Shown one piece after another: positions 16,659 to 26,778 of a DNA stretch of 64,000 nucleotides. Position 1 is the stretch's first letter; each line of letters starts with the position of its first letter. The notes under the pieces were generated by a model, which worked only from the letters and a program-made list of their open reading frames with translations, ran no database searches and was not told the DNA's origin. A program made the translations under genes and the position numbers. Source of the DNA: Cytophagales bacterium (GTDB taxonomy: Bacteria; Bacteroidota; Bacteroidia; Cytophagales; Spirosomataceae); contig JAAFKE010000008.1 of the NCBI GenBank assembly GCA_013298215.1, forward strand, positions 1 to 64,000, written 5' to 3'.

Positions 16659-19121
16659 ATGAGCAAAAATCTCGTCATTGTTGAGTCACCCGCCAAAGCG
16701 AAGACCATCGAAGGTTATTTAGGAAAAGACTTTATTGTTCGTTCCAGCTACGGCCATGTACGCGACCTGCCCGACAAAGGCATGGGCGTGGACGTGAAAG
16801 ATAACTTCAAGCCAACCTACGAGATTTCGTCGGATAAGACCAAGGTTATCAATGAGTTAAAAAAAATAGTCAAAGATGTTGATGAGGTCTGGCTGGCCAC
16901 TGACGACGACCGTGAGGGCGAGTCGATTTCGTGGCATTTGAAAGAAGCACTCGGTTTGGCAGTCGATACAAAGCGAATCGTTTTTAGGGAAATCACCAAA
17001 AAAGCCATTCAGAACGCCATTCTCAACCCGCGCACGATCGACTACGATTTGGTGAATGCCCAGCAGGCCAGACGGGTATTAGACCGCCTGGTGGGCTTTG
17101 AATTGTCGCCAGTTTTATGGAAAAAAATTAGAATTGGTAGCACTGGCCTGTCGGCGGGGCGCGTGCAGTCGGTGGCCGTGCGGCTGGTTGTGGAGCGCGA
17201 ACGGGAAGTGGATCGCTTCAATACGAAGTCCAGTTTCAAGATCACTGCCCTGTTTATGCTCGAAGGCGGCAAAGTATTGAACGCCGAGCTACCCAAAAAC
17301 TTTGAAACTGAGGCCGAAGCGCGGTCGTTTTTAGAACGTTGCGCCGGTGGGGTATTTTCGATTAAAAACATAGAAACCAAGCCCGCCAAGAAAACCCCCG
17401 CACCGCCCTTCACAACCTCTACGTTGCAGCAGGAGGCCAGCCGCAAGCTGAGTTTTTCGGTGAGCCAAACCATGACGCTGGCCCAAAAACTATACGAGGC
17501 GGGCAAGATCTCATACATGAGAACCGACTCGACAAACCTGTCGGAAGAAGCCTTGCAAAAATCGAAAGATGCCATTGAAGCCAGTTACGGGCCCGACTAC
17601 CACCACAAAAGGGTCTATAAAACAAAATCTGAAAACGCCCAAGAGGCCCACGAGGCCATCAGGCCAACCGATTTTGGCACCCCCCAGGCGGGCGACGACC
17701 GCAACGCCCAGCGGCTGTACGAACTGATCTGGAAACGCGCCATTGCTTCGCAAATGGCCGATGCCCAGTTGGAACGAACCACCGCGACCGTCGGCATCTC
17801 GACAACTCCCGAGGAACTCGTTGCTACGGGCGAGGTCATAAAATTTGACGGTTTTTTGAAGGTATATTTAGAATCGAAAGACGAAGACGAAGAGGACAGC
17901 AAAGGAATGTTGCCGCCGCTCAAAATTGGTCAGGTGTTGAGTTTAGACTTTTTGAAAGCCAAAGAAAGTTTTACGCGGCCGTCGGCCCGCTACACGGAGG
18001 CCAGTCTCGTAAAAAAACTCGAAGAAATGGGCATCGGTCGGCCATCGACCTACGCACCTACCATATCTACCATTGTGCGCCGCGAGTACGTTGTCAAAGA
18101 AGACCGCCCAGGCTTGGAACGCAGTTTTAAAGAAATGATCCTCCGAGCTGACCAAATAACCGAGAAAACAGGAACCGAAACCTTTGGGTCAGAAAAAGCC
18201 AAGCTCTTTCCGACCAATATGGGCATGGTGGTTAATGATTTTTTGGTCGATCTGTTTCCAAACATTGTCGATTATTCGTTCACGGCGGGGGTCGAAAAGG
18301 AGTTCGACGAGATTGCAAACGGACACCTGCAATGGCAAAAGATGATTGAGAATTTCTACGGGACTTTTCACCCCAAAATAGAAGAGGTAGAAGGCACTAA
18401 AATATCGAAGGCCGAACGCACCAATCGCGAACTGGGCATTGACCCAAAAACGGGCAAAAACGTGTACGCCAAAATTGGCAAGTTTGGTGCCTACGCCCAA
18501 ATAGGCGAAAACGAAGACGAAGAAAAACCCAAGTATGCCAACCTCAAAAAAGGCCAACTGATCGAGAGCATCTCGCTCGAAGACGCACTGGGGCTTTTCG
18601 GTCTGCCGCGCGAGGTGGGTTTCTTTGAAGAAAAAGCGATGATGATCGGCATCGGGAAGTTTGGCCCCTACGTGAAACACGACGAAAAGTACGTATCGTT
18701 AGAAAAAACCGACGACCCCTACACCATCAGCGAGGAGCGCGCCGTGGAGTTGATCCAAAATAAACGCAAAGAAGGCGGCGGCGAGGCTTTTGGCGAGCTC
18801 GACGGCAAGCCAATTACGGGCGGAAAAGGCCGCTTTGGCCCCTTCGTAAAACACGACGACAAATATTATTCGCTCCCCAAAACTGATTCGTTGAGCGAAA
18901 TGACGCTCGAGCGCGCCGTTGAAATTATCAACAAAAAACGCGACACCGAAAGCAAGAAAAACATCAAGGAGTTTGCCGAAAACCCAGCCGTGAAAGTACT
19001 CAACGGGCAGTACGGCCCCTACATTGCCATCGGAAAACGCAACGTGAAAATACCCAAAGATACCGACCCCGCCACGCTTACGTTGGAAGACTGCCTTAAA
19101 CTGGCCGAGGGCGGAAAGTAA
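16659..19121 (+). CDS. topA: DNA topoisomerase I (type IA)
   Basis: An 820-residue type IA topoisomerase that relaxes negative supercoils. The TOPRIM domain starts NLVIVESPAKAKTIEGYLG and contains ATDDDREGESISWHL. The catalytic tyrosine is in ISYMRTDSTNLS (Tyr near residue 286). The C-terminus has no Cys4 zinc fingers; instead it holds several copies of a GKFGPYVKHDEKY/GRFGPFVKHDDKY-type repeat spaced by acidic and basic helices, as in other Bacteroidota. ATG 16659 is the family start; an upstream frame from 16569 begins inside the rplY terminator and is rejected. Confidence 0.96.
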   Translation: MSKNLVIVESPAKAKTIEGYLGKDFIVRSSYGHVRDLPDKGMGVDVKDNFKPTYEISSDKTKVINELKKIVKDVDEVWLATDDDREGESISWHLKEALGLAVDTKRIVFREITKKAIQNAILNPRTIDYDLVNAQQARRVLDRLVGFELSPVLWKKIRIGSTGLSAGRVQSVAVRLVVEREREVDRFNTKSSFKITALFMLEGGKVLNAELPKNFETEAEARSFLERCAGGVFSIKNIETKPAKKTPAPPFTTSTLQQEASRKLSFSVSQTMTLAQKLYEAGKISYMRTDSTNLSEEALQKSKDAIEASYGPDYHHKRVYKTKSENAQEAHEAIRPTDFGTPQAGDDRNAQRLYELIWKRAIASQMADAQLERTTATVGISTTPEELVATGEVIKFDGFLKVYLESKDEDEEDSKGMLPPLKIGQVLSLDFLKAKESFTRPSARYTEASLVKKLEEMGIGRPSTYAPTISTIVRREYVVKEDRPGLERSFKEMILRADQITEKTGTETFGSEKAKLFPTNMGMVVNDFLVDLFPNIVDYSFTAGVEKEFDEIANGHLQWQKMIENFYGTFHPKIEEVEGTKISKAERTNRELGIDPKTGKNVYAKIGKFGAYAQIGENEDEEKPKYANLKKGQLIESISLEDALGLFGLPREVGFFEEKAMMIGIGKFGPYVKHDEKYVSLEKTDDPYTISEERAVELIQNKRKEGGGEAFGELDGKPITGGKGRFGPFVKHDDKYYSLPKTDSLSEMTLERAVEIINKKRDTESKKNIKEFAENPAVKVLNGQYGPYIAIGKRNVKIPKDTDPATLTLEDCLKLAEGGK

Positions 19122-19152
19122 ACCCCGCAGAAAGCAATTGTTGTTTTTTTTC

Positions 19153-19160
19153 TATATTTG
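19153..19160 (+). promoter_or_regulatory. TAnnTTTG -7 box for the pyrophosphatase gene
   Basis: TATATTTG lies 42 bp before ATG 19203. No -33 TTG at the usual distance. Confidence 0.5.
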
Positions 19161-19202
19161 CGCACGTTTTTCAGTACAATCTAACTAAATCTTACATTTC
19201 GC

Positions 19203-21863
19203 ATGAATCAAATCGTTTATTTAGTACCTCTACTTGGTATTTTTGGATTAATTGTGATGTTCGCCAAGCAGGCGTGGGTCATCAAACAAGACGCGGGTAC
19301 GCCCGATATGCAGGAAATCTCGACGGCTATTGCCGACGGAGCCATCGCTTTTTTAAGGGCCGAATGGCGCGTATTGGGAATATTTGGCGTAATCGTGACC
19401 ATCCTGCTGACTTACTCAGGCACGCTGGTCGAAAACTCGCACTGGCTCATTGGCTTGTCTTTCGCCATCGGCGCGTTTGTGTCGGCGTTTGCTGGCTACA
19501 TCGGCATGAAGATAGCCACCAAGTCCAACGTGCGCACCACCCAAGCGGCGCGCACCAGCTTGAGCAAAGCCCTCGAAGTTTCGTTTACGGGTGGCTCGGT
19601 GATGGGAATCGGCGTGGCATCGCTGGCCATACTTGGTTTAGGATCGCTGTTCATTATTTTTTACTTCCAATTTGTAGATGGCACTGGCGACGTGAACGGC
19701 CTGGCCATGGAAAAAGCCTTGGAAGTGCTGGCGGGCTTTTCGCTCGGTGCCGAGTCTATCGCGCTTTTTGCCCGAGTGGGAGGTGGTATTTATACAAAAG
19801 CCGCCGACGTGGGTGCCGACTTAGTGGGTAAAGTAGAAGCTGGAATACCCGAGGACGACCCACGAAACCCCGCCACCATTGCCGACAACGTAGGCGACAA
19901 CGTGGGCGACGTGGCTGGAATGGGTGCCGACTTGTTTGGCTCATACGTGGCTACAATCTTGGCAACGATGGTTTTAGGCCGCGAGATCGTTTCGGTCGAT
20001 AACTTTGGTGGCATTGCCCCCATTTTACTTCCAATGGTCATTGCCGCGCTGGGGCTGGTTTTCTCAATCATCGGAATGTCGTTTGTGCGCATCAAAGACG
20101 ACAACGGAAACGTGCAAGGTGCTTTGAATCTGGGCAACTGGTCGTCGGTTATTTTAACGGCGGTGGCATCTTACCCACTCACAAAGTGGATGTTGCCAAC
20201 TGGCACAATGAGCATCCGAGGCGTGGAGTTTACGTCCATTGATGCTTTCTACGCCATCATTCTTGGTCTGGTAGTGGGTGCCATTATGTCGTGGGTTACA
20301 GAATATTATACCGCCATGGGCAGCCGCCCCGTGCTCACCATCATTCGTCAGTCGGGTACGGGCCACGCCACCAACGTAATCGGCGGCCTGTCGATGGGCA
20401 TGGAATCTACCGTTATTCCGACGCTCACTTTGGCGGCAGGTATTTACTTGTCTTACGAATTTGCGGGCTTGTACGGCGTAGCCATTGCGGCGGCTGGAAT
20501 GATGGCCACCACTGCCATGCAGTTGGCCATTGACGCCTTCGGACCCATTGCCGACAACGCAGGTGGAATAGCCGAAATGGCCGAGCTACCCTCGGAAGTA
20601 CGCGGCCGTACCGACATTTTAGATGCCGTCGGAAACACCACCGCAGCTACTGGCAAGGGCTTCGCCATTGCCTCGGCAGCGCTCACGGCGTTGGCTTTGT
20701 TTGCGGCCTTCTGCGGCGTGGCTGGTATTTCGGCCATCGATATTTACAAAGCCAACGTACTCGCTGGTTTGTTTGTAGGAGCCATGATTCCCTTCATATT
20801 CAGCTCGTTGGCCATTGCGGCAGTGGGTAGAGCGGCCATGAAAATGGTCGAAGAAGTGCGCCGCCAGTTCCGCGAAATTCCAGGTATTATGGAGCGCAAA
20901 GCACGCCCCGAATACGAAAAATGCGTGGCCATTTCTACCGAAGCGTCCATTCGCGAGATGATTGCGCCTGGCTTAATTGCCCTCATCACGCCAGTAGTGG
21001 TTGGCTTCATTTTTGGCCCCGAAGTGCTGGGTGGCCTGTTGGCGGGCGTTACGGTGTCGGGTGTGCTGATGGGTATTTTTATGAACAACGCGGGCGGTGC
21101 GTGGGACAACGCCAAGAAATCGTTCGAGAAGGGCGTGATGATTAACGGTGTGATGTATTACAAAAAATCTGAGCCACACAAAGCCGCCGTAACTGGCGAC
21201 ACCGTGGGTGATCCTTTCAAAGATACCTCTGGACCATCGATGAACATTTTGATTAAATTGATGTCGATCGTTTCGCTGGTTATTGCTCCCCACATATCGG
21301 TGAAAGACCACAACCACGCTGGCCACGACCACGCCGCCATGATGAAGGAAAGCATGGAAGTGACCGTTAAAAAGGAAATAAAAGATGGCACAGTAGAAAC
21401 CAAAACTACCGCTAAGGCTCTTTTGGCCAATGGCGTTGAGCTAAACATTGCTTCCTACGGTAGCCCCGTAGAGGTGGCCCTGCTCGATTTTATCAAATCT
21501 GACAAGGCCGTTGATAAAAAAACGTGGTTCGATTTTGACCGCTTATTGTTCGAAACGGGTTCGGCCACGCTCAAGCCCGAGTCTGCCGAGCAGCTAAAAA
21601 ATATTGCCGAAATACTGAAGGCCTACCCACAAGTAAACGTGAAACTGGGCGGCTACACCGACAATACGGGCAACGCCAACGCCAACTTGAAACTGTCGAG
21701 CGACCGCGCAGCGGCCGTGAAAGCTGAACTGGAAAAGTTGGATATTCCAGAAACTCGTTTAGAATCGGAAGGCTACGGCCAGTCGAACCCAGTGGCCTCG
21801 AACGACACCGAAGAAAGCCGCGCCCTTAACCGCCGCATCTCGATACGGGTCACAAAAAAATAA
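19203..21863 (+). CDS. hppA: membrane ion-pumping pyrophosphatase fused to an OmpA-like domain
   Basis: An 886-residue protein. Residues 1 to about 700 form the multi-helix pyrophosphatase, with the catalytic blocks [20 protein letters not shown], the [20 protein letters not shown] region and [19 protein letters not shown] before FARVGG and Ala in [10 protein letters not shown] fit K+-dependent, Na+-pumping members. A linker follows with a His-rich patch (HNHAGHDH). Residues about 770-886 are an OmpA/MotB-type peptidoglycan-binding domain ([33 protein letters not shown], then R...NRRISI). The C-terminus of this pump family faces the periplasm, so the added domain could bind the cell wall. The ordinary protein is roughly 700-750 residues long. 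The Na+ specificity is inferred. Confidence 0.93.
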   Translation: MNQIVYLVPLLGIFGLIVMFAKQAWVIKQDAGTPDMQEISTAIADGAIAFLRAEWRVLGIFGVIVTILLTYSGTLVENSHWLIGLSFAIGAFVSAFAGYIGMKIATKSNVRTTQAARTSLSKALEVSFTGGSVMGIGVASLAILGLGSLFIIFYFQFVDGTGDVNGLAMEKALEVLAGFSLGAESIALFARVGGGIYTKAADVGADLVGKVEAGIPEDDPRNPATIADNVGDNVGDVAGMGADLFGSYVATILATMVLGREIVSVDNFGGIAPILLPMVIAALGLVFSIIGMSFVRIKDDNGNVQGALNLGNWSSVILTAVASYPLTKWMLPTGTMSIRGVEFTSIDAFYAIILGLVVGAIMSWVTEYYTAMGSRPVLTIIRQSGTGHATNVIGGLSMGMESTVIPTLTLAAGIYLSYEFAGLYGVAIAAAGMMATTAMQLAIDAFGPIADNAGGIAEMAELPSEVRGRTDILDAVGNTTAATGKGFAIASAALTALALFAAFCGVAGISAIDIYKANVLAGLFVGAMIPFIFSSLAIAAVGRAAMKMVEEVRRQFREIPGIMERKARPEYEKCVAISTEASIREMIAPGLIALITPVVVGFIFGPEVLGGLLAGVTVSGVLMGIFMNNAGGAWDNAKKSFEKGVMINGVMYYKKSEPHKAAVTGDTVGDPFKDTSGPSMNILIKLMSIVSLVIAPHISVKDHNHAGHDHAAMMKESMEVTVKKEIKDGTVETKTTAKALLANGVELNIASYGSPVEVALLDFIKSDKAVDKKTWFDFDRLLFETGSATLKPESAEQLKNIAEILKAYPQVNVKLGGYTDNTGNANANLKLSSDRAAAVKAELEKLDIPETRLESEGYGQSNPVASNDTEESRALNRRISIRVTKK

Positions 21864-21910
21864 TAAATTGCCATCAACCTACCACAAAACTTACTTTTGT
21901 GGTAGAAACT

Positions 21911-21942
21911 AAAAGCCCTCAGCAATGCTGAGGGCTTTTTTT
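21911..21942 (+). terminator. strong rho-independent terminator
   Basis: A 13-bp perfect stem (21911-21923 with 21927-21939, loop AAT) running into seven T's, 48 bp after the pyrophosphatase stop. Confidence 0.92.
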
Positions 21943-22006
21943 GGATAATTGGTTAAAAATTACTAAAATTGTTGGCAAAGCAACAAAAATGCTTCGTGAC
22001 CGAACG

Positions 22007-23122
22007 ATGAGCTTAGTGAGCAACAATATTAAATATTTACGGCGGCTCCATAACCTGACCCAGGAACAGTTCTCGCGTAGAATTGGCATAAAACGGTCGC
22101 TGGTGGGTGCCTACGAAGAAGCCCGCGCAAACCCTAACTTAGAAAATCTAATGGTCATTGGCCGCACCTTCGGGGTGTCGGTCGATAGTTTGTTGAAACA
22201 TGACCTGCGGCGAATCCGCGACACGCCAGACCTGTCGCTGCCGTTAGACGACAACTCGCCGCCGCCGCCGCCACCACTCCTACCCCGCGACACCCCCGAC
22301 CCTTCGCCGCTGTCGGCGGTGATTGATAAGTATTACCGCGAGGAGAATTTTTACGGGGGCAACGAAAAAAAGACGCTCAGTATCGAAGAAGAGTTTGCCG
22401 ATGATCCGTTTTTTGAGCCTAAAAAAAGCACCCTCGCCGAGCCAGTGGACCGGGCAGCGCAGCGCATTTTACCCAAACCGATCGACCCCAACGTTCAGGT
22501 GACTTTTAACGGGGTGGCCGTGCAAATGCCCACGCCACCCAAGTCGCAGATTGAACCCTACACATTTAATAATGCCTACGAGGCCGAAGTAAAAGAGCCA
22601 CCAAAAAACAGTGCGAAAGCCGAGCCGCTACCCAGCCCAGCGGTGTATCAGGTGGTTCAATTGGTGCAGCACACCCAGTTTGATGAGTACTTAGAAAAGT
22701 ACCAACAGGGCGAATTTGTATCTAAATTACCTACCTTTCAACTTCCAATGCTACCCGCTGGAAACTACCGGGCGTTTGAAGCAAACGGAGACTTTGAGTT
22801 CAAAAAAGCATATTTAATCGGGCAGTTTGTAAAAAACTGGTACGAAATCAACGATGCACTTCACTATTTTCTGGTGGTTAGGGGGCGCGGATTTCTGTAC
22901 CGACGCGTTTACAACCAAGTTAAAATTAAAGGCGTGCTGCTGCTTACCTCCGACAACCCCAACGTGGGTAGTTTCGAGGTGTCGATCAAAGATGTGCTGG
23001 AAGTTTGGGAGATCAAATCGTTTATAAGTGCCACCTTGCCCCAGCCCGCCGCTTCGTTTGAGCGCATTCGGCAGTTGGTAGATGAACTACACCACGAGTT
23101 AGATCGGTTTAAAAAAGAGTGA
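22007..23122 (+). CDS. XRE-family regulator with degenerate S24-like domain
   Basis: A 371-residue regulator. Residues 1-65 are a Cro/C1-type helix-turn-helix (NIKYLRRLHNLTQEQFSRRI, then GAYEEARANPNLENL). Next comes a low-complexity linker of about 170 residues rich in Pro and Asp, with a run of PPPPPP. The C-terminal part from about residue 235 (LPMLPAGNYRAFEANGDFEF, then KNWYEIND and LYRRVYN) has the outline of a LexA/CI peptidase-S24 domain. The usual GDSM serine is replaced (GDF) and the catalytic lysine position reads R, so self-cleavage is unlikely. ATG 22007 is the family start; the longer frame begins inside the terminator. The sigma-54 activator gene starts 31 bp downstream. Confidence 0.8.
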   Translation: MSLVSNNIKYLRRLHNLTQEQFSRRIGIKRSLVGAYEEARANPNLENLMVIGRTFGVSVDSLLKHDLRRIRDTPDLSLPLDDNSPPPPPPLLPRDTPDPSPLSAVIDKYYREENFYGGNEKKTLSIEEEFADDPFFEPKKSTLAEPVDRAAQRILPKPIDPNVQVTFNGVAVQMPTPPKSQIEPYTFNNAYEAEVKEPPKNSAKAEPLPSPAVYQVVQLVQHTQFDEYLEKYQQGEFVSKLPTFQLPMLPAGNYRAFEANGDFEFKKAYLIGQFVKNWYEINDALHYFLVVRGRGFLYRRVYNQVKIKGVLLLTSDNPNVGSFEVSIKDVLEVWEIKSFISATLPQPAASFERIRQLVDELHHELDRFKKE

Positions 23123-23153
23123 CAGCGCCAACCCATGAAAACACAACGAAACA

Positions 23154-24494
23154 ATGAACGGAAAACTTTTGATTGTTGATGACGACGTGGACGTGCTGTC
23201 GGCGGCTAAGTTGTTGCTGAAACGCCACTTTTTGCAGGTAGATATTGAAAAAAATCCCGAGAAACTCCCGTTTTTAATTACCAACGGCCAATACGACGCA
23301 GTGCTGCTGGACATGAATTTTACGCGGGATGTGAACACGGGCAAAGAAGGGTTTCGTTGGCTCGACAAAATATTAGACATTGATAATCAGATGGTTGTGG
23401 TGCTTTTTACAGCCTACGGCGACGTAGAAATGGCCGTGAGTGCCATGAAATTGGGTGCCACTGATTTTATTCTCAAACCGTGGGAAAACGACAAGCTGCT
23501 CGCTACGCTCCGCAATGCCCTCGAAGCCAAACAACAAAAAGCGGATGCTGCTAATAAACCCACCAACAAAGCAGCAACCGAAATCATAGGCAACAGCCTG
23601 GCCATGAAAAAGGTCATTGAAACGGTGAACAAAATTGCCGCCACCGATGCCAACGTGCTAATCACTGGCGAGAACGGTACTGGAAAAGATTTGATTGCGC
23701 GGCTGGTACACGCCCAGTCTGAGCGCAACCAGTCGGTTTTTGTGGGTATTGACCTGGGTGCATTGCCCGAAACCCTGTTTGAAAGCGAACTATTTGGCCA
23801 CGTGAGGGGGGCATTCACCGATGCCCGCGACGACCGAACGGGCAAGTTTGAAGTCGCCAACGGTGGAACGGTTTTTTTGGACGAAATCGGTAATATTTCG
23901 CCCACCATGCAGGCAAAACTACTGACCGTTTTGCAGCAACGAACGGTGGTGCGGGTGGGAAGCAACAAACCCAAGCCCATCGACGTTCGCTTGATTTGCG
24001 CTACCAACGCCGACATGGCGCAAATGGTGGCCGATCGAAAATTTAGGCAAGACTTATTGTACCGCATCAATACGATCGAGATTCATTTGCCCGCCCTGCG
24101 CGAACGCCCCGAGGATATTGAACCCCTGGCCGAACATTTTCTGAAAACGTACCGCAAAAAATACAACCGACCCGTGAGCTCCCTCAGTGCGGCCGTGTTG
24201 AAATTGCTGCAACGCCACCACTGGCCAGGCAACGTCCGCCAGCTCCAGCACGCCGTTGAACGCGCCGTCATTATGGCGCAGAGCAATAAACTTCAGCCCG
24301 AAGATTTCTTTTTAATGAACGCCGACAGTAGCCAAAATACGGCATTCGAGAATACGTTTCAGCTCGAAGAGATGGAAAAACAAACCGTTCTAAAAGCCAT
24401 GAAACGGTGTAATGGCAACATCACCGAAGCCGCCCGCGAGTTGGGTCTCACGCGGGCATCGCTCTACCGACGGTTAGAAAAACACGGAATCTGA
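23154..24494 (+). CDS. sigma-54-dependent response regulator (NtrC family)
   Basis: A 446-residue activator. The receiver domain (1-120) has the acidic pocket IVDDDVD, the phosphoacceptor Asp53 in VLLDMNF, and the Lys of LKPWEND. The AAA+ domain has Walker A GENGTGKD, Walker B GGTVFLDEIG, and the sigma-54 contact loop, which reads GAFTDA instead of GAFTGA; the same variant is frequent in Bacteroidota. The C-terminal Fis-type helix-turn-helix is NGNITEAARELGLTRASLYR. No histidine kinase gene is adjacent, so it is an orphan regulator here. It directly follows the XRE gene and may share its transcript. Confidence 0.94.
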   Translation: MNGKLLIVDDDVDVLSAAKLLLKRHFLQVDIEKNPEKLPFLITNGQYDAVLLDMNFTRDVNTGKEGFRWLDKILDIDNQMVVVLFTAYGDVEMAVSAMKLGATDFILKPWENDKLLATLRNALEAKQQKADAANKPTNKAATEIIGNSLAMKKVIETVNKIAATDANVLITGENGTGKDLIARLVHAQSERNQSVFVGIDLGALPETLFESELFGHVRGAFTDARDDRTGKFEVANGGTVFLDEIGNISPTMQAKLLTVLQQRTVVRVGSNKPKPIDVRLICATNADMAQMVADRKFRQDLLYRINTIEIHLPALRERPEDIEPLAEHFLKTYRKKYNRPVSSLSAAVLKLLQRHHWPGNVRQLQHAVERAVIMAQSNKLQPEDFFLMNADSSQNTAFENTFQLEEMEKQTVLKAMKRCNGNITEAARELGLTRASLYRRLEKHGI

Positions 24495-24540
24495 CCCCCA
24501 AGTCAAAAAAATACATTTACCCGTTTAAAAGTAAAAAATC

Positions 24541-25374
24541 ATGCTAAAAATTGGCGAAATTAATGAACTAACCATCCTGCGTGAAACCAGTGTAGGTCTT
24601 TTTTTGGGCGATGACGAAGACAACGACGTGCTGCTGCCCATAAAATATATGCCCGAAAAATTCGAAATCGGTGACAAACTGTCGGTCTTTATCTACACCG
24701 ATTCCGAAGACCGGGTCATTGCAACCAACCTCGTTCCCAAAATTGCGCTCAATGAGTTTGCTTTTTTACAGGTAAACGCCATCGATCAAGTGGGGGCGTT
24801 TATGGACTGGGGGCTGGAGAAAGACCTGCTCGTTCCGTTTAAGAACCAAAATCGAAAAATGGAAAAAGACCGCTGGTACGTGGTTTTTATGTACTTAGAC
24901 CCCGAAAGCAACCGCTTGGTGGGGTCGTGCAAGGTGAACCGCTACCTGAAACCCGACAAAGTAGACCTGGAAATTGGGCAGCAAGTGCAGATTTTAGTGT
25001 GGGAAAGCACCGATTTGGGTCTAAACGTAATTATAGAAAATAAGTACCGTGGGTTGGTCTTTCGCAACGAGATTTTTCAAAAAGTGTATTTGGGAGACGT
25101 GCTTCCGGGCTTCGTAAAAAACATCCGCGACGAAGACAACCGCGTCGATATTAGTCTGCAACAGCAGGGCTACCAAAACGTAGAGCCAAACTCGCGGCGT
25201 ATTTTAGACCTGTTGAAACAAAAAAATGGGTTTCTGAAACTTTCGGACAAAAGCGATCCCGAAGACATCCACGACGAGTTGGAGATGAGTAAAAAAACTT
25301 TTAAGAAAGCCATCGGAGCGTTGTTTCGCGAGCAACGCATCAGAATAGAAGAAGAAGGGATTTATTTGGTTTGA
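24541..25374 (+). CDS. cvfB: CvfB-type S1 RNA-binding protein
   Basis: A 277-residue protein with tandem OB/S1-like domains (LTILRETSVGLFLGDDED, QVGAFMDWGLEKDLLVPF, VLPGFVKNIRDEDNRVDISL) and a C-terminal winged helix (SDPEDIHDELEMSKKTFKKA then GALFREQRI). This is the conserved virulence factor B layout. The family binds RNA; its exact role is poorly defined. It starts 46 bp after the response regulator gene. Confidence 0.88.
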   Translation: MLKIGEINELTILRETSVGLFLGDDEDNDVLLPIKYMPEKFEIGDKLSVFIYTDSEDRVIATNLVPKIALNEFAFLQVNAIDQVGAFMDWGLEKDLLVPFKNQNRKMEKDRWYVVFMYLDPESNRLVGSCKVNRYLKPDKVDLEIGQQVQILVWESTDLGLNVIIENKYRGLVFRNEIFQKVYLGDVLPGFVKNIRDEDNRVDISLQQQGYQNVEPNSRRILDLLKQKNGFLKLSDKSDPEDIHDELEMSKKTFKKAIGALFREQRIRIEEEGIYLV

Positions 25375-25392
25375 CCAAAAAAATCGTAGATT

Positions 25393-26778
25393 GTGGTCGT
25401 CTTTTCTAAACCAAATCTTGTGGTGCAACCCCAACAACCAAATCTCCGCCAAGCCTGGTACACGGTCATCGTTTTGATGCTCGCCTACGTTTCTTCGTTC
25501 ATCGACCGCCAAATTTTGGGCCTGCTCGTTGGGCCAATTCAGCGCGACATGAAACTGACCGACACCGAAATCAGCCTGCTGATGGGCTTCAGTTTTGCGA
25601 TCTTTTACACCTTTTTGGGCATACCAATCGGGCGGCTCGCCGACCGACGCAGCCGAAAATGGATCATTACGGTTGGGGTTGTGGTGTGGAGCGCCATGAC
25701 CACGCTCTGCGGAACGGTTAAGAACTACGGGCAGTTTTTTTTGGCGCGAATCGGCGTGGGGGTGGGCGAAGCCACGCTGTCGCCAGCCGCGTTTTCGATC
25801 ATTACCGACTATTTTCCAAAAGATAAATTGGCCACTGCCCTGAGCGTTTACTCAATGGGTATTTATTTGGGATCGGGCTTTGCGGTCTTGATCGGGGCAG
25901 CTTTGGTTGGCTTCACCCAAACCGCCACCATGGTTTCGATCCCGTTCGTTGGCGACGTTTACGCGTGGCAAACCATCTTTTTTTACATTGGTATTGTACC
26001 TGGTGCGCTAATCGTCTTGTTGATGCTCACCGTCAAAGAACCCGCCCGCCGCCAGCTTCTAAAAACCCGCAATGCCGACGGGGTCATTGAGGTTGCCGAG
26101 GTGAGCGTTGCCGAGGTGCTCCACTACATCAATGCCAACCGAACTGCATTTTTATGCGTTTGTTTTGGTGTCACTTTTGTGTCCACGTTTGCCTACGGGT
26201 CAGCCGCCTGGATTCCGACCTATTTTATCAGAAACTTTGGCTGGTCGGCGGGCAAAATCGGGCTGCTGTACGGTAGCATCGTCACGGTTTTTTCTACCCT
26301 TGGTGTTTATACTGGTGGGCGGCTGGCCGACTACTGGGGCAAAAAAGGCCAGGCCGACGCAAAACTGCGGGTGGGGCTCATTGCGGGTTTGGGCGTTTTT
26401 GGGGGCTGTATTTTTCTGCTCATTCCCAACCCAAACGTAGCCATTTTGTTTGTGCCCATTCCGTGTTTTTTCGTAGCATTTCCGCTTGGCGCGGGCGCGG
26501 CGGCCATCCAAGAAATGATGCCCAACCAAATGCGTGCGCTGGCATCGTCTATTTACTTTTTTATACTTAACTTGATCGGTTTGGGTTTTGGCCCTACTTT
26601 TGTGGCGGTTTTGACCGATTATGTGTTCCAAGACAAGAAAGCCGTCGGCAGTTCGTTGTTTATTGTGGCAATAATGAGCGGAAGTTTGGCTTACCTGTGT
26701 TTCAGGTTCGGGCGCAAACCATACCTTAAAAGTTTAGAGTACCTCAAAAATTACATGAACGCATCCGTTTTACCATGA
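25393..26778 (+). CDS. MFS transporter (spinster-like)
   Basis: A 461-residue, roughly 12-helix major-facilitator protein. The first helix and loop read AYVSSFIDRQILGLLVGPIQ, followed by the MFS signature GRLADRRSRKWI, as in spinster/sugar-phosphate-like permeases. The central loop is short. The start is uncertain: GTG at 25393, or GTG at 25420/25423, which would shorten the N-terminus by about ten residues. Its stop overlaps the ATG of the next gene (ATGA at 26775-26778), so it is translationally coupled to the enolase-superfamily enzyme and may import that enzyme's substrate. Confidence 0.88.
   Translation: MVVFSKPNLVVQPQQPNLRQAWYTVIVLMLAYVSSFIDRQILGLLVGPIQRDMKLTDTEISLLMGFSFAIFYTFLGIPIGRLADRRSRKWIITVGVVVWSAMTTLCGTVKNYGQFFLARIGVGVGEATLSPAAFSIITDYFPKDKLATALSVYSMGIYLGSGFAVLIGAALVGFTQTATMVSIPFVGDVYAWQTIFFYIGIVPGALIVLLMLTVKEPARRQLLKTRNADGVIEVAEVSVAEVLHYINANRTAFLCVCFGVTFVSTFAYGSAAWIPTYFIRNFGWSAGKIGLLYGSIVTVFSTLGVYTGGRLADYWGKKGQADAKLRVGLIAGLGVFGGCIFLLIPNPNVAILFVPIPCFFVAFPLGAGAAAIQEMMPNQMRALASSIYFFILNLIGLGFGPTFVAVLTDYVFQDKKAVGSSLFIVAIMSGSLAYLCFRFGRKPYLKSLEYLKNYMNASVLP

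Noticed and set aside
21941-22006. Upstream extension of the XRE regulator from a TTG at 21941
   Set aside because: It begins inside the T tract of a strong terminator and adds residues not typical of the family, which starts MSLVSNNIKYLRR.
22255-22275. Possible frameshift or slippage site in the CCGCCGCCG run of the XRE gene
   Set aside because: The run encodes the proline stretch in frame and the downstream domain is intact, so no frameshift is needed. Repeat-length variation is possible but not shown here.
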